Source: Pseudomonas viridiflava (GTDB lineage: Bacteria > Pseudomonadota > Gammaproteobacteria > Pseudomonadales > Pseudomonadaceae). From it: a DNA stretch of 60,361 nucleotides. The position numbers were made by a program, and so were the translations under genes. Location: assembly GCF_900591205.1 (NCBI RefSeq), contig NZ_UUPU01000046.1:1-60361 (forward strand), written 5' to 3'. How positions within the stretch are numbered: position 1 is the stretch's first letter; each line of letters starts with the position of its first letter. The notes under the pieces were generated by a model, which saw only the letters and a list, made by a program, of their open reading frames with translations, had not been told where the DNA came from and searched no databases. Below are positions 23,824-38,800 of this stretch, one piece after another.

Positions 23824-26800
23824 TGATCAACTATCAGCTTCACGGTAACGGCCCGCTTGCGGGCCGTTGTTGTTTATACTGGCGCACTTTTTTCCGACTT
23901 GGACACCGATACCGATGAGCACCCTGCTGGCCCTGGACACCGCGACTGAAGCTTGTTCCGTTGCCTTGCTGCACGATGGCAAAGTTACCAGCCACTACGA
24001 GGTGATCCCGCGCCTGCACGCGCAGAAGCTGTTGCCGATGATCAAGCAGTTGCTGGAAGACGCCGGCACTACGCTGGCGGCCGTGGATGCCATCGCATTT
24101 GGCCGGGGCCCGGGGGCGTTTACCGGGGTGCGTATCGCCATTGGTGTGGTGCAGGGCCTGGCGTTTGCGCTGGAGCGCCCGGTATTGCCGGTCTCCAATC
24201 TCGCGGTGCTGGCACAGCGCGCATTGCGTGAGCACGGCGCGGAGCAAGTCGCCGCGGCCATAGATGCGCGCATGGATGAAGTCTATTGGGGCTGCTACCG
24301 CGCAACCGCCGGCGAAATGCGTCTGGTGGGTGTGGAAGCCGTGCAGCCACCCGAATCATCGGCATTGCCTGCCGGTGCCAGCGGTGACTGGTTTGGCGCC
24401 GGCACCGGCTGGGGCTATGGCGAGCGCATCGCTGTGCCGTTGGTTGGCCAGGACGCTGCGATGCTGCCTCACGCCGAGGACCTGCTGACCTTGGCGCGCT
24501 TTGCATTCGAGCGCGGCGAGGCGATTCCTGCGGATCAGGCGGCACCCGTGTATCTACGCGATAAGGTTGCTCAAACCAAGGCGGAACGCGGAATAATTTG
24601 ACGCCAAAAATGATGGCAATTTGGGCTGAAACTCGCCAATCGTCAGAATTTGCCGCCGTTTTTAAACCTTTTTCAAATTATGTGTTCTAGTTATCACCAG
24701 AGCATTTGCGCGCTACGGATTGCGCCACTAAAATGCCATCACCGATACCGAGTTCGCATCGATGCGTATAGACGGCTTTTCCTCACAGTCCTACCCCCTC
24801 AAACGTAAGCCGCGTAAGGCAAACGTCACGGTAGACGATTCCGTCGAGGATTCGCCGGACTTCATCGAAGTCCAGTCTGAAGCGTCATCCAACAACCAAA
24901 GTTCTTCTGGCGCTCGCATCAGCGGTCTTCCCGCCCGTCAGCAAGATATGGTCTTCCCGCGCTCCATGAGCAAAAGCGTCGCTACCGCCCTGGCCAGCTA
25001 CCTGACCACCGCCGGTTTTGTCGAATGGGATATGGAAGTGCTGGGCCTCGATATCCACATCTGATGCGTTTGCCTTACTACATCGGTTGCCCGTCCTGGA
25101 GCGAAAACGCCTGGCGCGAGTACCTGTACCCTGCCGATGCCCGTTCCAGCGACTACCTCGCCCTGTATTCCCAAGTCTTCAACGCCGTTGAAGGCAACAC
25201 CACCTTCTATGCTCGACCGTCAGCCGCCACCGTGCAGCGCTGGGCCGAGATCATGCCCGAAGATTTCCGCTTCACAGCCAAATTCCCCGGTGATATCAGC
25301 CACAGCGGCAACCTGATTGAGCAGTTACCGGCAGCCGAAAGCTTCGTTGGCTTGATGAGCCCGTTGGGTGAGCGGGTATCGCCTCTGTGGTTGCAGTTAC
25401 CCGCGACGTTTACGCCGCAGCGCCTGGGGGAGCTGGCAGGTTTCATTGATAGCCTTGAGCGGCCGATGGCGGTGGAAGTACGCCATTCGGAATTCTTCGC
25501 CAAAGGCGATGCCGAGCGCATGCTCAACCGCTTGTTGCGTGACCGGGGCGTTGAGCGAATCTGCCTGGACCCCCGCGCATTGTTCAGTTGCACCTCCACC
25601 TCGGCCGCGGTGCTGCATGCCCAATCGAAAAAGCCCAAGGTGCCACCTCGGCCAGCGGCGCTGACGCAATTTCCCCAGGTGCGGTTTATCGGTCATCCCG
25701 AACTGCAAGCCAATGATCCATTCCTGGTGCCGTGGGTGGAAAAAGTCGCTGGCTGGATCGAAGAAGGCCGCACCCCTTACGTGTTCCTGCACACCTCGGA
25801 TAACCGTCTCGCCGCGCAGCTGGCCCTGCGTTTCCACGACCAGCTGATGACGCGTCTACCCGGCCTGCTGCCCCTTCCGACCTTGGATCGCGCGCCCGTA
25901 GCGGAGCAACTGGGGTTACTCTAGGGCTCCTTTTCCCGCCAGGAGTCAGTCATGGATGCTCAAACCCTTCGCGCCGAAACCTTCAAAGCCCTGCACGAGC
26001 GTGACCGTGCGTTTGTGATGCCCAACCCGTGGGATGCCGGCTCGGCGATCATGCTCGCCAGCCTTGGCTTTGAAGCCCTGGCCACCACCAGCGCTGGCTA
26101 CGCGTTCAGCCTGGGACGCCCGGATGCCGAGGGGGCGCTGTCCCTGGAAGATACCCTGGTCAATGCCGCTATGATCGCGAAGGCGACCGCCTTGCCGGTG
26201 GCGGCTGATCTGGAAAACGGCTTCAGCGACACCCCCGAAGGCTGCGCCCAGACCATCCTGCGCGCCGCTGCCAGCGGGATCGTCGGTGGCTCCATCGAAG
26301 ATGCCACTGGCCTCGCCGTCGACCCGATCTACTCCTTTGAGCTGTCCGTGGAGCGCGTTGAGGCCGCCGTGGCTGCTGCCCGCAGCCTGCCATTCCGCTT
26401 CATGCTTACGGCCCGTGCGGAAAACCTCCTGCATGGCCGCCTGGATTTGCCCGACACGCTGCGCCGCCTGCAAGCCTACTCCGAAGCCGGTGCCGACGTG
26501 CTCTACGCGCCCGGCCTGCGCAGCGCCGAGGAGGTGCTCGCGGTGGTCAAGGCCGTGGCGCCCAAGCCGGTGAATGTGTTGATGTCCGGCGGCCTCAAAC
26601 TCAGCGTGGCGCAATTGAGCGAAATGGGGGTCAAGCGCATCAGCGTGGGTTCGGCGATGGCGCTGGCGGCGTATGGCGAGTTCTACCGGGCGGCGCAGGA
26701 GGTGTATGAATCGGGCACTTTTACCTTCACCGAGCGTTCAATGCCGTACCGCCAGGCCACTGAATTCTTCAAGGGCTAAGCCATGCGCGTGTTCAAAGTG

Positions 26801-29800
26801 CTGGCCGCGCTGCTGTTACTCGCAGGTGCCGGCGCGCTGGGCGTATGGCGTGGCGGGGTGCCGTTGCCAGCGCAATGGAACCCCTGGGCGCCGTTGGACG
26901 TACGCGACAGCCCGAACCTGCTGACGCGCTTCAAGCTGGGGCGCTTGCAGGATGACCCGGCGCTGTGTGACCAGGTGCTGAAAACGTCCGGCCTGCGCGT
27001 CAGCCATCAAGCGGATACGCCGACTGATGCCGCCTGCCCATTGAGCAACGTGTTGCGCGTGCAGGGCGCCGAAGTGGGGCTAAGCAGCAGCTTCCTCGCC
27101 AGTTGCCCGCTGGCCGTGGCGTTTGCCCTGTTCGAGCGCCATAGCCTGCAGCCCGCGGCACAGGCGGTGTTTGGCCAGGCGGTAAGGCGGGTCGACCACT
27201 TGGGCAGCTTTGCCTGTCGCAACATCTATAACCGTGCCGAGGGGCGACTCAGCCAGCACGCTTCGGCGAATGCTCTGGATATCGCCGGCTTTCGCCTGGC
27301 GGACGGGCGCAGCATCAGTGTGCTCAAGGATTGGCCGGGGGAGGGTGACAGTGCGCGGTTCCTGCGTCAGGTGCGCGAGGGTGCCTGTAATGATTTCAAC
27401 GTGGTGTTAAGCCCGGACTACAACGCCGCGCATCGCAACCACTTTCATCTCGACATGGGGCGATGGTCGGTGTGTCGCTGAGGCTTATGCGGCCAGGCGC
27501 AGGTTGTTGGCGATCAATGGGCGCGCCCAGTAGTAGTCGAAGTCCAGGGCTTTTTGTTGCGCCACCAGCTCTGCTTCGGGATACGGCGTGGCGGCCGGTG
27601 GCAGCAGGTCCAGTTCGAACTCGGCAATCGGCAGGTGCAGTGGGCGTGGCTGCGGCGCCGGGCCCGGCTCTGGCACCGGCTGGCCGGCGGTCAGCACGAG
27701 TGGGCGAACCCAGCCGCTTTCGAAATTCTGCTGGCGTTGCTGGGCGACGATTTCTGCTTCCGGGAAGGGCGGGGCGGCCGGTGGCAGCAACTCGGTTTCA
27801 AACTCGGCGATCGGCAGGAACAACGGCTCAGGCGGGGCGATTTCGGTGTCTTTGACGTCGCATTCGCGCTGAGTGAGGATCTGCGACAGCAGGTCCGCAC
27901 CTTCGCTCGGTTCAACCGCTGGGTCCGCCGGTGCAGGCGCCTTGGCGGCGAGCGCGTCCGGCGTTTCGCCGAGCTGCTCGGCCAGCGCCCGGGCGAAGAA
28001 GTCCTGCCACACATGGCTCACCCCGGCCAGCGCTTGAGTATTGCGCAGGCCGTAGTGGTTGTGGGTCGGCAGTACACCGATGGTTAGGGGAAGAATGTCT
28101 GACATTTTTCTCGGTCGACGCTCAGCTCTGGCAAAATACCTGACTGTTATTTTTATCGGCCGCGTTTTGCCGATCCTTAATATTTTTGAGCGTAGTGATT
28201 GATGAGCGAACAACCAGCGGTCAGCCGCATCCAGGTCGAGGCTTTGACCGAAGGTTTCAAGGATCGCGCCGAGCAGTGGGCTGAACAGCTTGGCTTGCCG
28301 TTAACACTGGCCGATGCGGATTTTTCCCTGCAGGTCGGGGAACACGGCCTGCAACTGCAACAGCTAGGGCCTGACGCACCGGGGCCGGTGCGGGTCGACT
28401 TTGTGGAGGGCGGCGCCGCGCACCGGCGTTTATACGGCGGTGGCAGCGGGCAGATGATCGCCAAGGCCGTGGGCATCGCCCAAGGCGTGCGGCCACGGGT
28501 GCTGGACGCCACGGCTGGGCTGGGCAAGGACGCGTTCGTGCTCGCGAGCCTGGGCTGCGACATGAGCCTGATCGAGCGCCAGCCACTGATCGGCGCCTTG
28601 CTTGAAGATGGCCTGGCGCGTGCCGCGCAGGATTTCGACGTGGCGCCGATCGTGGCGCGCATGACGCTGCTCAAGGGCAATTCCATCGACGTGATGCTCA
28701 ACTGGCAAGGCGAACCGCCCCAGGTGATCTACCTCGACCCGATGTTTCCCCACCGTGAGAAAACCGCCCTGGTGAAGAAAGAAATGCGCCTGTTTCGACC
28801 TCTGGTGGGCGACGACCTGGACGCACCAGCGTTGCTGGCGGCGGCCCTGGCGTTGGCCAGCCACCGCGTGGTGGTCAAACGGCCGCGCAAAGCGCCCTGC
28901 ATCGAAGGGCCCAAGCCGAGCCACGCGCTGGACGGTAAATCCAGCCGCTACGACATCTATCCTAAGAAAGCGCTTAAGCCTTAAGCTTTCATGGGCTTTG
29001 AGGGCCTCTTCGCGAGCAAGCCCGCTCCCACTTTGGAATGCATTTCAAATGTGGGAGCGGGCTTGCTCGCGAAAGCGTTCTTCCAGGCGCTACAAGGCTC
29101 AGGGCCTGTAGGCCCGCATAAACAACCCCACCACCTCTTGCACATGGGCTTCGGCGGCTTCCTCGCTCAACTGGCCGCCGCAGCCATACAGCAGGCAAAA
29201 ATTCGCCGTGCCCTTGAGCAGGCAGAAGAAGTGCTCAGCCGCCGTAAAGGGCTTGTCGATGTTCAGCGCGCCGCTCTGGCTGATCTTGCCGAGCAAGCGC
29301 TCCATGCCTTGCAGCATGCGCATCGGGCCCGCTTCGAAGAAGATCTGTGAGAGTTTCACGTCCTGATTGCCGGTGGTCATCATCAGGCGGTGCAGGTTCA
29401 CCGACTCCTCGCTATTGATCAGCCGATGGAACCCACGGGCGATATTCAGCAACACCGTCTTTACCGGCATGCCTTCGGGCAGTTCGAAGTACATCACCGG
29501 CAATTGCTCTTCGCACTTGGCCACCACGGCGGCGGTAAATAGCGTCTCTTTGTCGGTGAAGTGGCTGTAGACGGTCAGTTTCGACACGCCGGCCTCCAAG
29601 GCCACCGCATCCATGCTGGTGTTTGCGTAGCCATTGCTCAAGAACAGGAATTTCGCTGCTTCGAGGATTGCCTGGCGTTTTGCCATGTCCTTGGGACGCC
29701 CGGGGCTATTGGTGTTTACAGGATTGTCGGACATTTTCACCTTTAATACTGGACTGGCGAGTTTGGTATTAATAACATACCGGCCAGTATAATTATTCCT

Positions 29801-32800
29801 AGCACCATTTGCGAAAGGTCCTTCAGCATGCGCAGCACTTTCCTGCCCCTTGCGTTGCCTGTCAGCCTGGTCTTCCTGTTGGCCGCCTGCGGCCATGAAG
29901 AAGCGGCCCAAACCACCATCCGCCCGGCCATGGTGGTGCAACCGCAGCCCTCGGCGCAGTCGATGGACAGCTACCCTGGTGAAGTGCGTGCCCGTTATGA
30001 GCCGGACCTGGCCTTTCGCATCGGCGGCAAAGTCAGCAAGCGGCTGGTGGAGGAGGGCGAGCGGGTCAAGGCCAACCAGCCCCTGGCCGAACTCGACCCC
30101 CAGGATGTGCGCCTGCAACTGGAGGCCACCCGCGCTCAGGTGGCTGCCGCCGAGGCCAACCTGAGCCTGGTGCGCGCCGAGCGTGATCGCTACAAGACCC
30201 TGATGGACCGTCAGATGGTCAGCCGTTCCCAGTACGACAATTCCGAGAACCTCTACCGAGCTGGTGTTGCGCGCCTCAAGCAGATCAAGGCCGAATTCGA
30301 CGTGTCCAGCAACCAGGCCGGGTACGCCATTTTGCGTGCACCACAGGACGGTGTGGTCGCCAAGCGTGCGGTGGAGGTCGGCCAGGTCGTCTCCGCCGGA
30401 CAAACCGTGTTCACCCTGGCCACCGATGGCGAGCGCGAAGTGCTGATCAGCTTGCCGGAGCAAGGCTTCGGTCGCTTCAAAATCGGCCAGCCGGTCGCCG
30501 TCGAGCTGTGGAGCCAGCCGGACCAGCGTTTTGCCGGACGCATTCGTGAGCTGTCGCCCGCAGCCGATCCGAAATCGCGCACCTTTGCCGCGCGTGTCGC
30601 CTTTACCGGCGGCAAAGTGCCGGCTGAACTGGGCCAGAGCGCCCGCGTATTCATCCAGGCCGAGGGCGTTGTCCCGCTGTCGGTGCCGCTGTCGGTGCCG
30701 CTGTCGGCCCTCAGCGCGGAGAACGGTGCGTCCTACGTCTGGCGCGTAGAGCCGGACAACACCCTCAAGCGCACCCCGGTGCGCATCGGCGCCTTCGGTG
30801 AAAAGACCGTTGCGGTGCTGGAAGGCTTGAGCCCGACTGATTGGGTGATTGCCTCCGGCGTGCATGTGCTCCACGAGGGCCAGCAAGTGCGCCCGGTGGA
30901 TCGCTCCAACCGTGTGGTGAATCTGGCGGCCAAGGAGTAGTCCCCGATGGGTTTCAATCTTTCCGAATGGGCGTTGCGTAATCGCCAGATCGTACTGTTC
31001 CTGATGATCCTGCTGGCAGTAGTCGGTACTTTGTCCTACACCAAGCTGGGACAAAGCGAGGACCCGCCCTTCACCTTCAAGGCGATGGTGATCAAGACCA
31101 ACTGGCCCGGTGCCACGGCCCAGGAAGTGTCGCGCCAAGTCACCGAGCGCATCGAGAAAAAACTCATGGAGACCGGCGACTACGAGCGCATTGTCTCCTT
31201 CTCGCGCCCCGGCGAGTCGCAGGTCACGTTTATAGCCCGCGACTCCATGCACTCGGCGCAAATCCCTGATTTGTGGTATCAGGTGCGCAAGAAGATCAGC
31301 GACATCCGCCAGACCTTGCCACCGGATATCCAGGGCCCGTTTTTCAATGATGAATTCGGCACCACCTTCGGCAATATCTACGCGCTGACCGGTGACGGCT
31401 TCGACTATGCCGTACTCAAGGACTACGCCGACCGCATCCAGATTCAGCTGCAACGGGTGCCGGATGTGGGCAAGGTCGAGTTGCTGGGCCTGCAGGACGA
31501 GAAGATCTGGATCGAGCTGTCCAACCTCAAGCTCGCCACCCTGGGCTTGCCCTTGGCGGCAGTGCAGCAGGCATTGCAGGAACAGAATGCGGTGTCCACC
31601 GCCGGCTTCTTTGAAACCCCGAGCGAACGCGTGCAATTGCGCGTATCGGGTAACTTCAAGACGGTGGAAGAGATCCGCGCCTTCCCGATTCGTGTGGGCG
31701 ATCGCACGTTCCGCATCGGCGATGTGGCCGATATCCACCGTGGCTTCAACGACCCACCGGCACCGCGTATGCGTTTCATGGGCGAAGACGCCATCGGCCT
31801 GGCCGTGGCCATGCGCGACGGCGGCGACATCCTGGTGTTGGGCAAGGCCCTTGAAGGCGAATTCGCACGCTTGCAGAAGAATCTTCCGGCCGGCATGCAG
31901 CTGCGCAAGGTGTCGGACCAACCGGCGGCGGTGAAAACCAGCGTCGGCGAATTCGTCCAGGTCCTGGCAGAGGCGTTGGCGATCGTCTTGCTGGTGAGCT
32001 TCTTCTCGCTCGGCGTACGCACCGGCATGGTGGTGGCCCTGGCGATTCCGTTGGTGCTGGCGATGACCTTTGCCACCATGTATTACCTCGGCATCGGCCT
32101 GCACAAGATTTCCCTCGGCGCACTGGTCTTGGCCCTGGGGTTGTTGGTGGACGACGCGATCATCGCCGTGGAAATGATGGCGATCAAAATGGAGCAAGGT
32201 TACGACCGGCTTAAAGCCGCGAGTTTCGCCTGGACCAGCACCGCCTTCCCGATGCTCACCGGCACCTTGATCACGGCCGCGGGCTTCCTGCCGATTGCCA
32301 CTGCGCAATCGAGCACCGGCGAATACACCCGTTCGATCTTCCAGGTGGTGACCATCGCGCTGCTGGCCTCATGGGTCGCCGCTGTGGTGTTTGTGCCGTA
32401 CCTGGGGGAAAAACTCCTGCCGGACCTGGCGAAGATTCACGCAGCCAAGCACGGCTCCGATGGCCCGGACCCCTACGGTACGCCGTTCTATCAGCGCGTA
32501 AGACGCTTGGTGGAGTGGTGTGTGCGTCGACGCAAAACCGTGATCGTGCTGACCCTGCTGCTGTTTATCGGTTCGGTCGCATTGTTTCGCTTCGTGCCGC
32601 AGCAGTTCTTCCCGGCCTCCGGGCGCCTGGAATTGATGGTGGATCTGAAACTGGCCGAAGGCGCCTCCCTGAGCAGCACCGCAGACCAGGTCAAGCGCCT
32701 GGAAGCCTTGCTCAAGGAACACGCCGGTATCGACAATTACGTGGCCTACGTCGGCACCGGTTCGCCGCGCTTCTACCTGCCTCTGGACCAGCAACTGCCG

Positions 32801-35800
32801 GCCGCGAGCTTCGCGCAATTTGTGGTCCTGGCCAAGACCATCGAAGAACGTGAAAGCCTGCGCACCTGGCTGATCGAAACCCTCAACGAACAATTCCCCG
32901 AGCTGCGTTCGCGGGTCACGCGCCTGGAAAACGGCCCGCCCGTGGGTTACCCGGTGCAGTTCCGTGTGACCGGCGAACACATCGAAGAAGTCCGCGCCCT
33001 GGCTCGGAAAGTGGCGGCCAAGGTTCGCGAAAATACCCACGTGGTCAACGTGCACCTGGACTGGGAAGAGCCGAGTAAGATCGTCTACCTCAATATCGAC
33101 CAGGACCGCGCCCGCGCCCTTGGCGTGAGCACTGCCAACCTGTCGAAATTCCTGCAGAGTTCCCTGACCGGTTCCAGCGTCAGCCAGTTTCGGGAGGACA
33201 ACGAGTTGATCGAAATCCTCCTGCGCGGCACCGTGCATGAACGCACCGAGTTGTCGCTGCTGCCAAGCCTGGCCGTGCCGACCGACAACGGCAAAAGCGT
33301 GGCGCTGTCGCAAATCGCCACCCTTGAATACGGCTTCGAAGAAGGCATCATCTGGCACCGCAACCGCCTGCCGACGGTCACCGTGCGCGCTGATATCTAC
33401 GGCAAGGAACAACCGGCGACCCTGGTTCAGCAGATATTGCCGACGCTGCAAGGCGTGCGCGCCGAACTGCCGGACGGCTACCTGTTGGAAGTCGGCGGCA
33501 CCGTCGAAGACTCCGCTCGCGGGCAGAACTCGGTGAAGGCCGGCGTGCCGCTGTTTATTGTGGTGGTGCTGACCTTGCTGATGCTGCAACTGCGCAGCTT
33601 CTCACGCACGGCGATGGTATTTCTCACCGCCCCGCTGGGCCTGATCGGCGTGACGCTGTTCCTGCTGGTGTTCCGCCAGCCCTTCGGCTTCGTGGCCATG
33701 TTGGGGACCATCGCGTTGTCGGGCATGATCATGCGTAACTCGGTGATCCTGGTGGACCAGATCGAGCAGGACATCAAAGCCGGCCTCGCGCCATGGCAGG
33801 CGATCATCGAAGCCACCGTGCGACGCTTCCGCCCGATTGTGCTGACAGCTCTAGCGGCGGTGCTGGCAATGATTCCGCTGTCACGCAGTGTGTTCTTCGG
33901 GCCGATGGCGGTGGCGATCATGGGCGGGTTGATTGTGGCGACGGCATTGACCCTATTGTTCCTGCCGGCCCTGTATGCGGCTTGGTTTCGCGTCAGGAAA
34001 GAGGCGCAATAGTTTATAAAAAAGGGGGATGTGAGGGCGTTCAGATAAGATTGAAGGGTGTGGGAAAAGCCTGAGATCCGATAACTGCTGTTAAAGCCTG
34101 AATATCTCCCACGTGTTTACCTAGAAGGCCGGTAGTTTCTTATCAACTGTTTTAATGATTGATGTATTGGTGTCAGCTAACGGAGTAATGCGTTGCAGTG
34201 TATGGTCCAGATGGCTGACCGAATCGGTATAGAGATGGCAGACGAAACTGTCCTCTCCGGTAATTTTATAGCACACCACACATTCGGCCATGTCTGACAG
34301 TAACTGTTCCACCGCTTGAAACTTCCCGGTCAGCGGTTTTACCCGCACCAGCGCCTGTAGCGAAAACCCCAGTGCCTGTGCATCTAATTCAACACTGAAC
34401 CCACTTATAACGCCTGCCACTTCCAGGCGTTTGAGGCGCTCGCTGCAGCCGGGGGCCGACAACCCCACCTGCCGGCCGAGTGCTCGGATCGACGCTCGGG
34501 CGTTCTGGTGCAGCGCAACCAGCAACGCGCGGTCAATCGGGTCAAGTGTGTGATCGGTTTTTGTAAGCCTTTTCATTAGATGGACCTTACGAACATTGAC
34601 GAAATAGCGTGAAAATATTACATACCACAGTTCCCTGAAAAAAGAATGGATTTTTCGAAAATCCCTCCCTATTGTTTTGCCTGCAGTCATACGCAGTACT
34701 GTGATGCTCTTTCAACTTGATCTATTTATCGAGGGATTGAAATGAACTACGTACTTGATGAGGCGCGCTTGCAGCACTACCAGAATAATAAATTTCCCGA
34801 AGAACGTATGTTTAACTTGCGTCATGAGTTTGCCCGCAACGGGTTTATAAAATTGCGCGACATCGTCGATGATGGCCTGCGTGAAACGATAACGGCCGAA
34901 GTCAACAGTCTGATCGAACGCCAACTTGAACGCCGCGACCTGCACCTGGCAACCACCGATAATACGCCGCGTTACATGAGTGTGGTGCGCAGCGAATTCA
35001 TTGCTGAAAACAGTCCATTGATCAACACACTCTCCAAGTCCGAGGTGTTGCTTGATACGTTGTCCCGTATCGCCGGTACGCAGATTGTCGCGTCAGTCTC
35101 CAAGGACGAGGAGTACCTGATCACCAAACAGGAGCGCAAAGGTGACACCCACGGTTGGCACTGGGGCGATTACAGCTTCGCGTTGATCTGGATTATCGAA
35201 ACGCCGCCTGTCGCTAAAGGCGGGATGCTGCAATGCGTGCCTCATACCTCATGGGACAAAACCAACCCGAGGATCCATGAGTTGCTGTGCAGCAACCCGA
35301 TTGCGACTTACGGCTTCAATACCGGGGATATTTATTTCCTGCGCACGGATACCACGCTGCACCGCACCATCCCCCTGAATGAAGATGCCACGCGGATCAT
35401 CCTTAACATGACATGGGCGGCTGAAAAAGATCTCAGCCGGAACCTTCACGGCAATGACCGCTGGTGGGAAGACCAGCACGCCGAAGCTGCGAAAAGCCTG
35501 ACCTAGGCCCAGTGTTGCTGAACCCACGGGAGGATGATCATGCATGACATTGAATGTCTTCAGCGCGCCAGTGCCTTACTGGAGCAGGCGCAATCGCACG
35601 CGGCCATGGCCGATCTGGTCAGGGCGGCGGTTGATCGAAACGAGCAGTGGCGCGGGCAGCAGTGCATAAATCTCGTGGCCGCCGAGTCCCCGACCAGCCC
35701 GTCGGTGCGCGCATTGCTCGCCAGTGAAGTCGGCACGCGTGCATCGGGCGGGCATATCGGACGTGATAACCGTTTTTTTTCCGGTATGAAGAACATCGAC

Positions 35801-38800
35801 GAGCTGGAATCGCTCTGCGTGGAGCTGTTGAAGACCACGTTGCGCGCCCGGCACGCCGACCATCGGTTGATGGGCGGTATGGCAGCTGTACTCGCGGCGT
35901 ACACCGCGTTGGCCCGCCCCGAGGACAACGTAATGACGGTGCCGGTGATCAGGGGTGGGGATACCAGCAACCGCACCAATGGGCCGCCCGGTGTGCGTGG
36001 GCTCAAAGTCTGGGATATCCCCTTTGTGCACAAAACCGCAGACATCGACCTTACGCGTTTCAGCGAAATCGCCCAGACCCTCAAGCCGACCGTGATTGGG
36101 TTAGGCATGACCTTGACCTTGTTCCCGCTGCCGGTGGCCGATATCAAAGGCATCGTCTCGCCCTGGGGTGGAAAGGTCTATTTCGATGCGGCCCACCAAA
36201 TGGGCTTGATCAGCGCCGGATTGTTTCAGGACCCGTTGGCAGAGGGGGCTGACCTCATGACCGGTTCTTCCGGAAAAACCTTCAGTGGCCCCCAGGGCGG
36301 ACTGATCGCCTGGAACGATGCAACGTTGACCGCGCCGCTGCATGAGGCCATTTTCCCCACGCTGACCGGCAGCCATCAGATCAACCGCGTGGCGGCGCTC
36401 GCGGTTGCGGCGACCGAGATGCTCGAATACGGGCCGACCTATATGAGGCAGGTCGTGACCAACGCACAGGCACTGGCCATGCATCTGGACCACAGGGGCG
36501 TGACGGCCTTCTATCGGGAGCAGGGCTACACCCGAACCCATCAGATCGTGATTGATTCAAAGCCTTTTGCCAGTGGCCGCGAAGCGGTGCAGTTGTTGGA
36601 GGCGGCCAACATCATCAGCAACGAAATGCCGCTGCCCTGGGATACCGACCCCTATCGGGAAACCGGTATTCGGCTCGGCACCGTCGAGGTCACGCGCCTG
36701 GGTATGAAAGAGCCGGAAATGGCCTGGATCGCCGAGCAGATCGCTAAGGTACTGCTGCACAAAGAGGACCCGATGGCCGTCGCCAATGGCGTGATTGATT
36801 TTATGAAAAACTATCGGACCGTCTATTACTGCCACGAACATGGGCTGCCCGTTTAAGCCGCTTCGAACCCGACCCTAGAGGAGGCTTGTATGCCCGACGC
36901 TCTGCTATCCGTGTACCAGGCGACGCTCACTTTTACCGTCGCCGCGATCGCCTTGCTCGCCAGCCCAGGCCCCGCCACCCTGGCGCTGGCGGCAAGCGGG
37001 GCGGCTTATGGCATGCAGCGCTCGGTGCAGTTTTTTATCGGGATCACACTGGGCTTGACGATTGCCATGGCCTTGGTTGCCACAGGGCTGTACGTGGTCC
37101 TGCACAGCTTCCCGATGCTGGCGGCGGCACTGACGGTCATCTCCATCGTTTATATTTTTTGGCTGGCCTATCGCATCGCCACCGCCCCGCCGATCAAGGA
37201 CGAGCTGTCCGTGATCACGCCGGGCTGGGGCGCCGGGTTTGTATTGGGCGTCGCGAACATCAAAGCCTATGCGGCGTTTGCGGCGTTGCTGGGCAGTTTC
37301 ACCTTGGGCACGGCGCCCGCCTGGGAGCAGAGTGCGAAAGCGCTGATCTGCCTCCTGGTGTGTGTGGTCTTCGATTTTTTGTGGCTCTTCGCGGGCAGCA
37401 GGATGCGCAAGTTGTTTATCCACCCCGCTTGGAGTCGACGACTTAACGTAAGCTTCGCGATTTTGATGGTAGCGACGGTCGCGTGGTCATTCACGCTGGC
37501 GTAGTAGCGCTATCAGTGGAAAGACCATTGATCATTTCCGGTCGAGGATAATCTTTATGTTTGGGACCGTTTCTGCACTGGTATTGCTACTGGTCGTGCC
37601 CGGGCCGACGAATACCCTGTTAATGCGTGCAGGCGTGTTATTCGGGTTTGCAGCTTCATGGCGTATGGCGTTTATCGAATGCCTGGCTTACCTGCTTCAG
37701 GTCACCCTTTGGGGGGTGGCGTTGTTCTATCTGTCCGCCTGGTCGCCGTGGGCCGTAAAAGCCACACAGTTGGCTGCGGTCTGCTACCTGCTCAAACTTT
37801 CCTACACGCTGTGGTTACGCAAGAACAGCGCCGTTGATGCGGGCCGGGACCGTTTCAACGGACTGTATTTTTTCTGGCTCACCGTGATGAACCCCAAGGG
37901 CCTGCTGATCGTTTCATTTATCGCACCGATCAACGCATTTGCCTCGCTGCAGGGCTATACCGGTTTCATGGCCACGCTTGCAGTGGTGGTGATACCGGTG
38001 GGGGCTGCATGGATCGTGCTCGGCAGTCGCTTCGAAGGGCTTCAGAAGGCGTGGCTCACGCCGTTGAAGATCAACCGGGTAACCTCTGTGGCCATCTGCT
38101 GTTTTGCCACGATCATGATGGGGCGATTGGCGGAATCGGTGATTCATTGATTTACATCCTGATGCACACCGGCATCGGGCATGTGGAACGTTTGATCTTT
38201 TTTGCTCCACTCAGAAATGCCTGATGGACAGGCACGGTTCCCGCTTTCGCCGGTTGGCGGTCGGGGGCTATTTCAATGAGTTTATGGAGTTTTATATGTC
38301 TTTTTTTTCTACCATTGCAGCTGTCAAAAGCGCGCTTGTCGAATCTTTGCTGGGCAACAAGTCACACGTCACTGATTGTGGCTTCACGAAACCGTATAAG
38401 CCGGTGTACGCAAATCCGGGTTATCACACTCATCGTCCTCATCCAGACAAGCCAAGTGTTGGCCACACGCAGCCCGCCAAGCCGGGTTACGGCAGCCCGC
38501 ACCCGCACCCGGTCAATGAGTATCAACAACCGTGCAGTCCGTCGTATGCGCTTTTTCCACTGAATCGTTAAGAGGTTTGGCCTGAGCCAGCTGTGCCCAG
38601 GGTTGACCTGGGCACAGTGAGAGAAGGGTTTACAGCGCGCCAAACACTTTCTTAGCCAGACTGGTGGCAGCCGCCGCCGGGTTTTTGCGAATGGTTTCTT
38701 CCTGCTGCGCGATCATCTTGAACAAGCCGTCCAGCGCTTGTTCGGTCACGTAGTTTTCCACGTTGGCGCTCTTGGCATCCACCGCGCCAAAAGCCGCAGC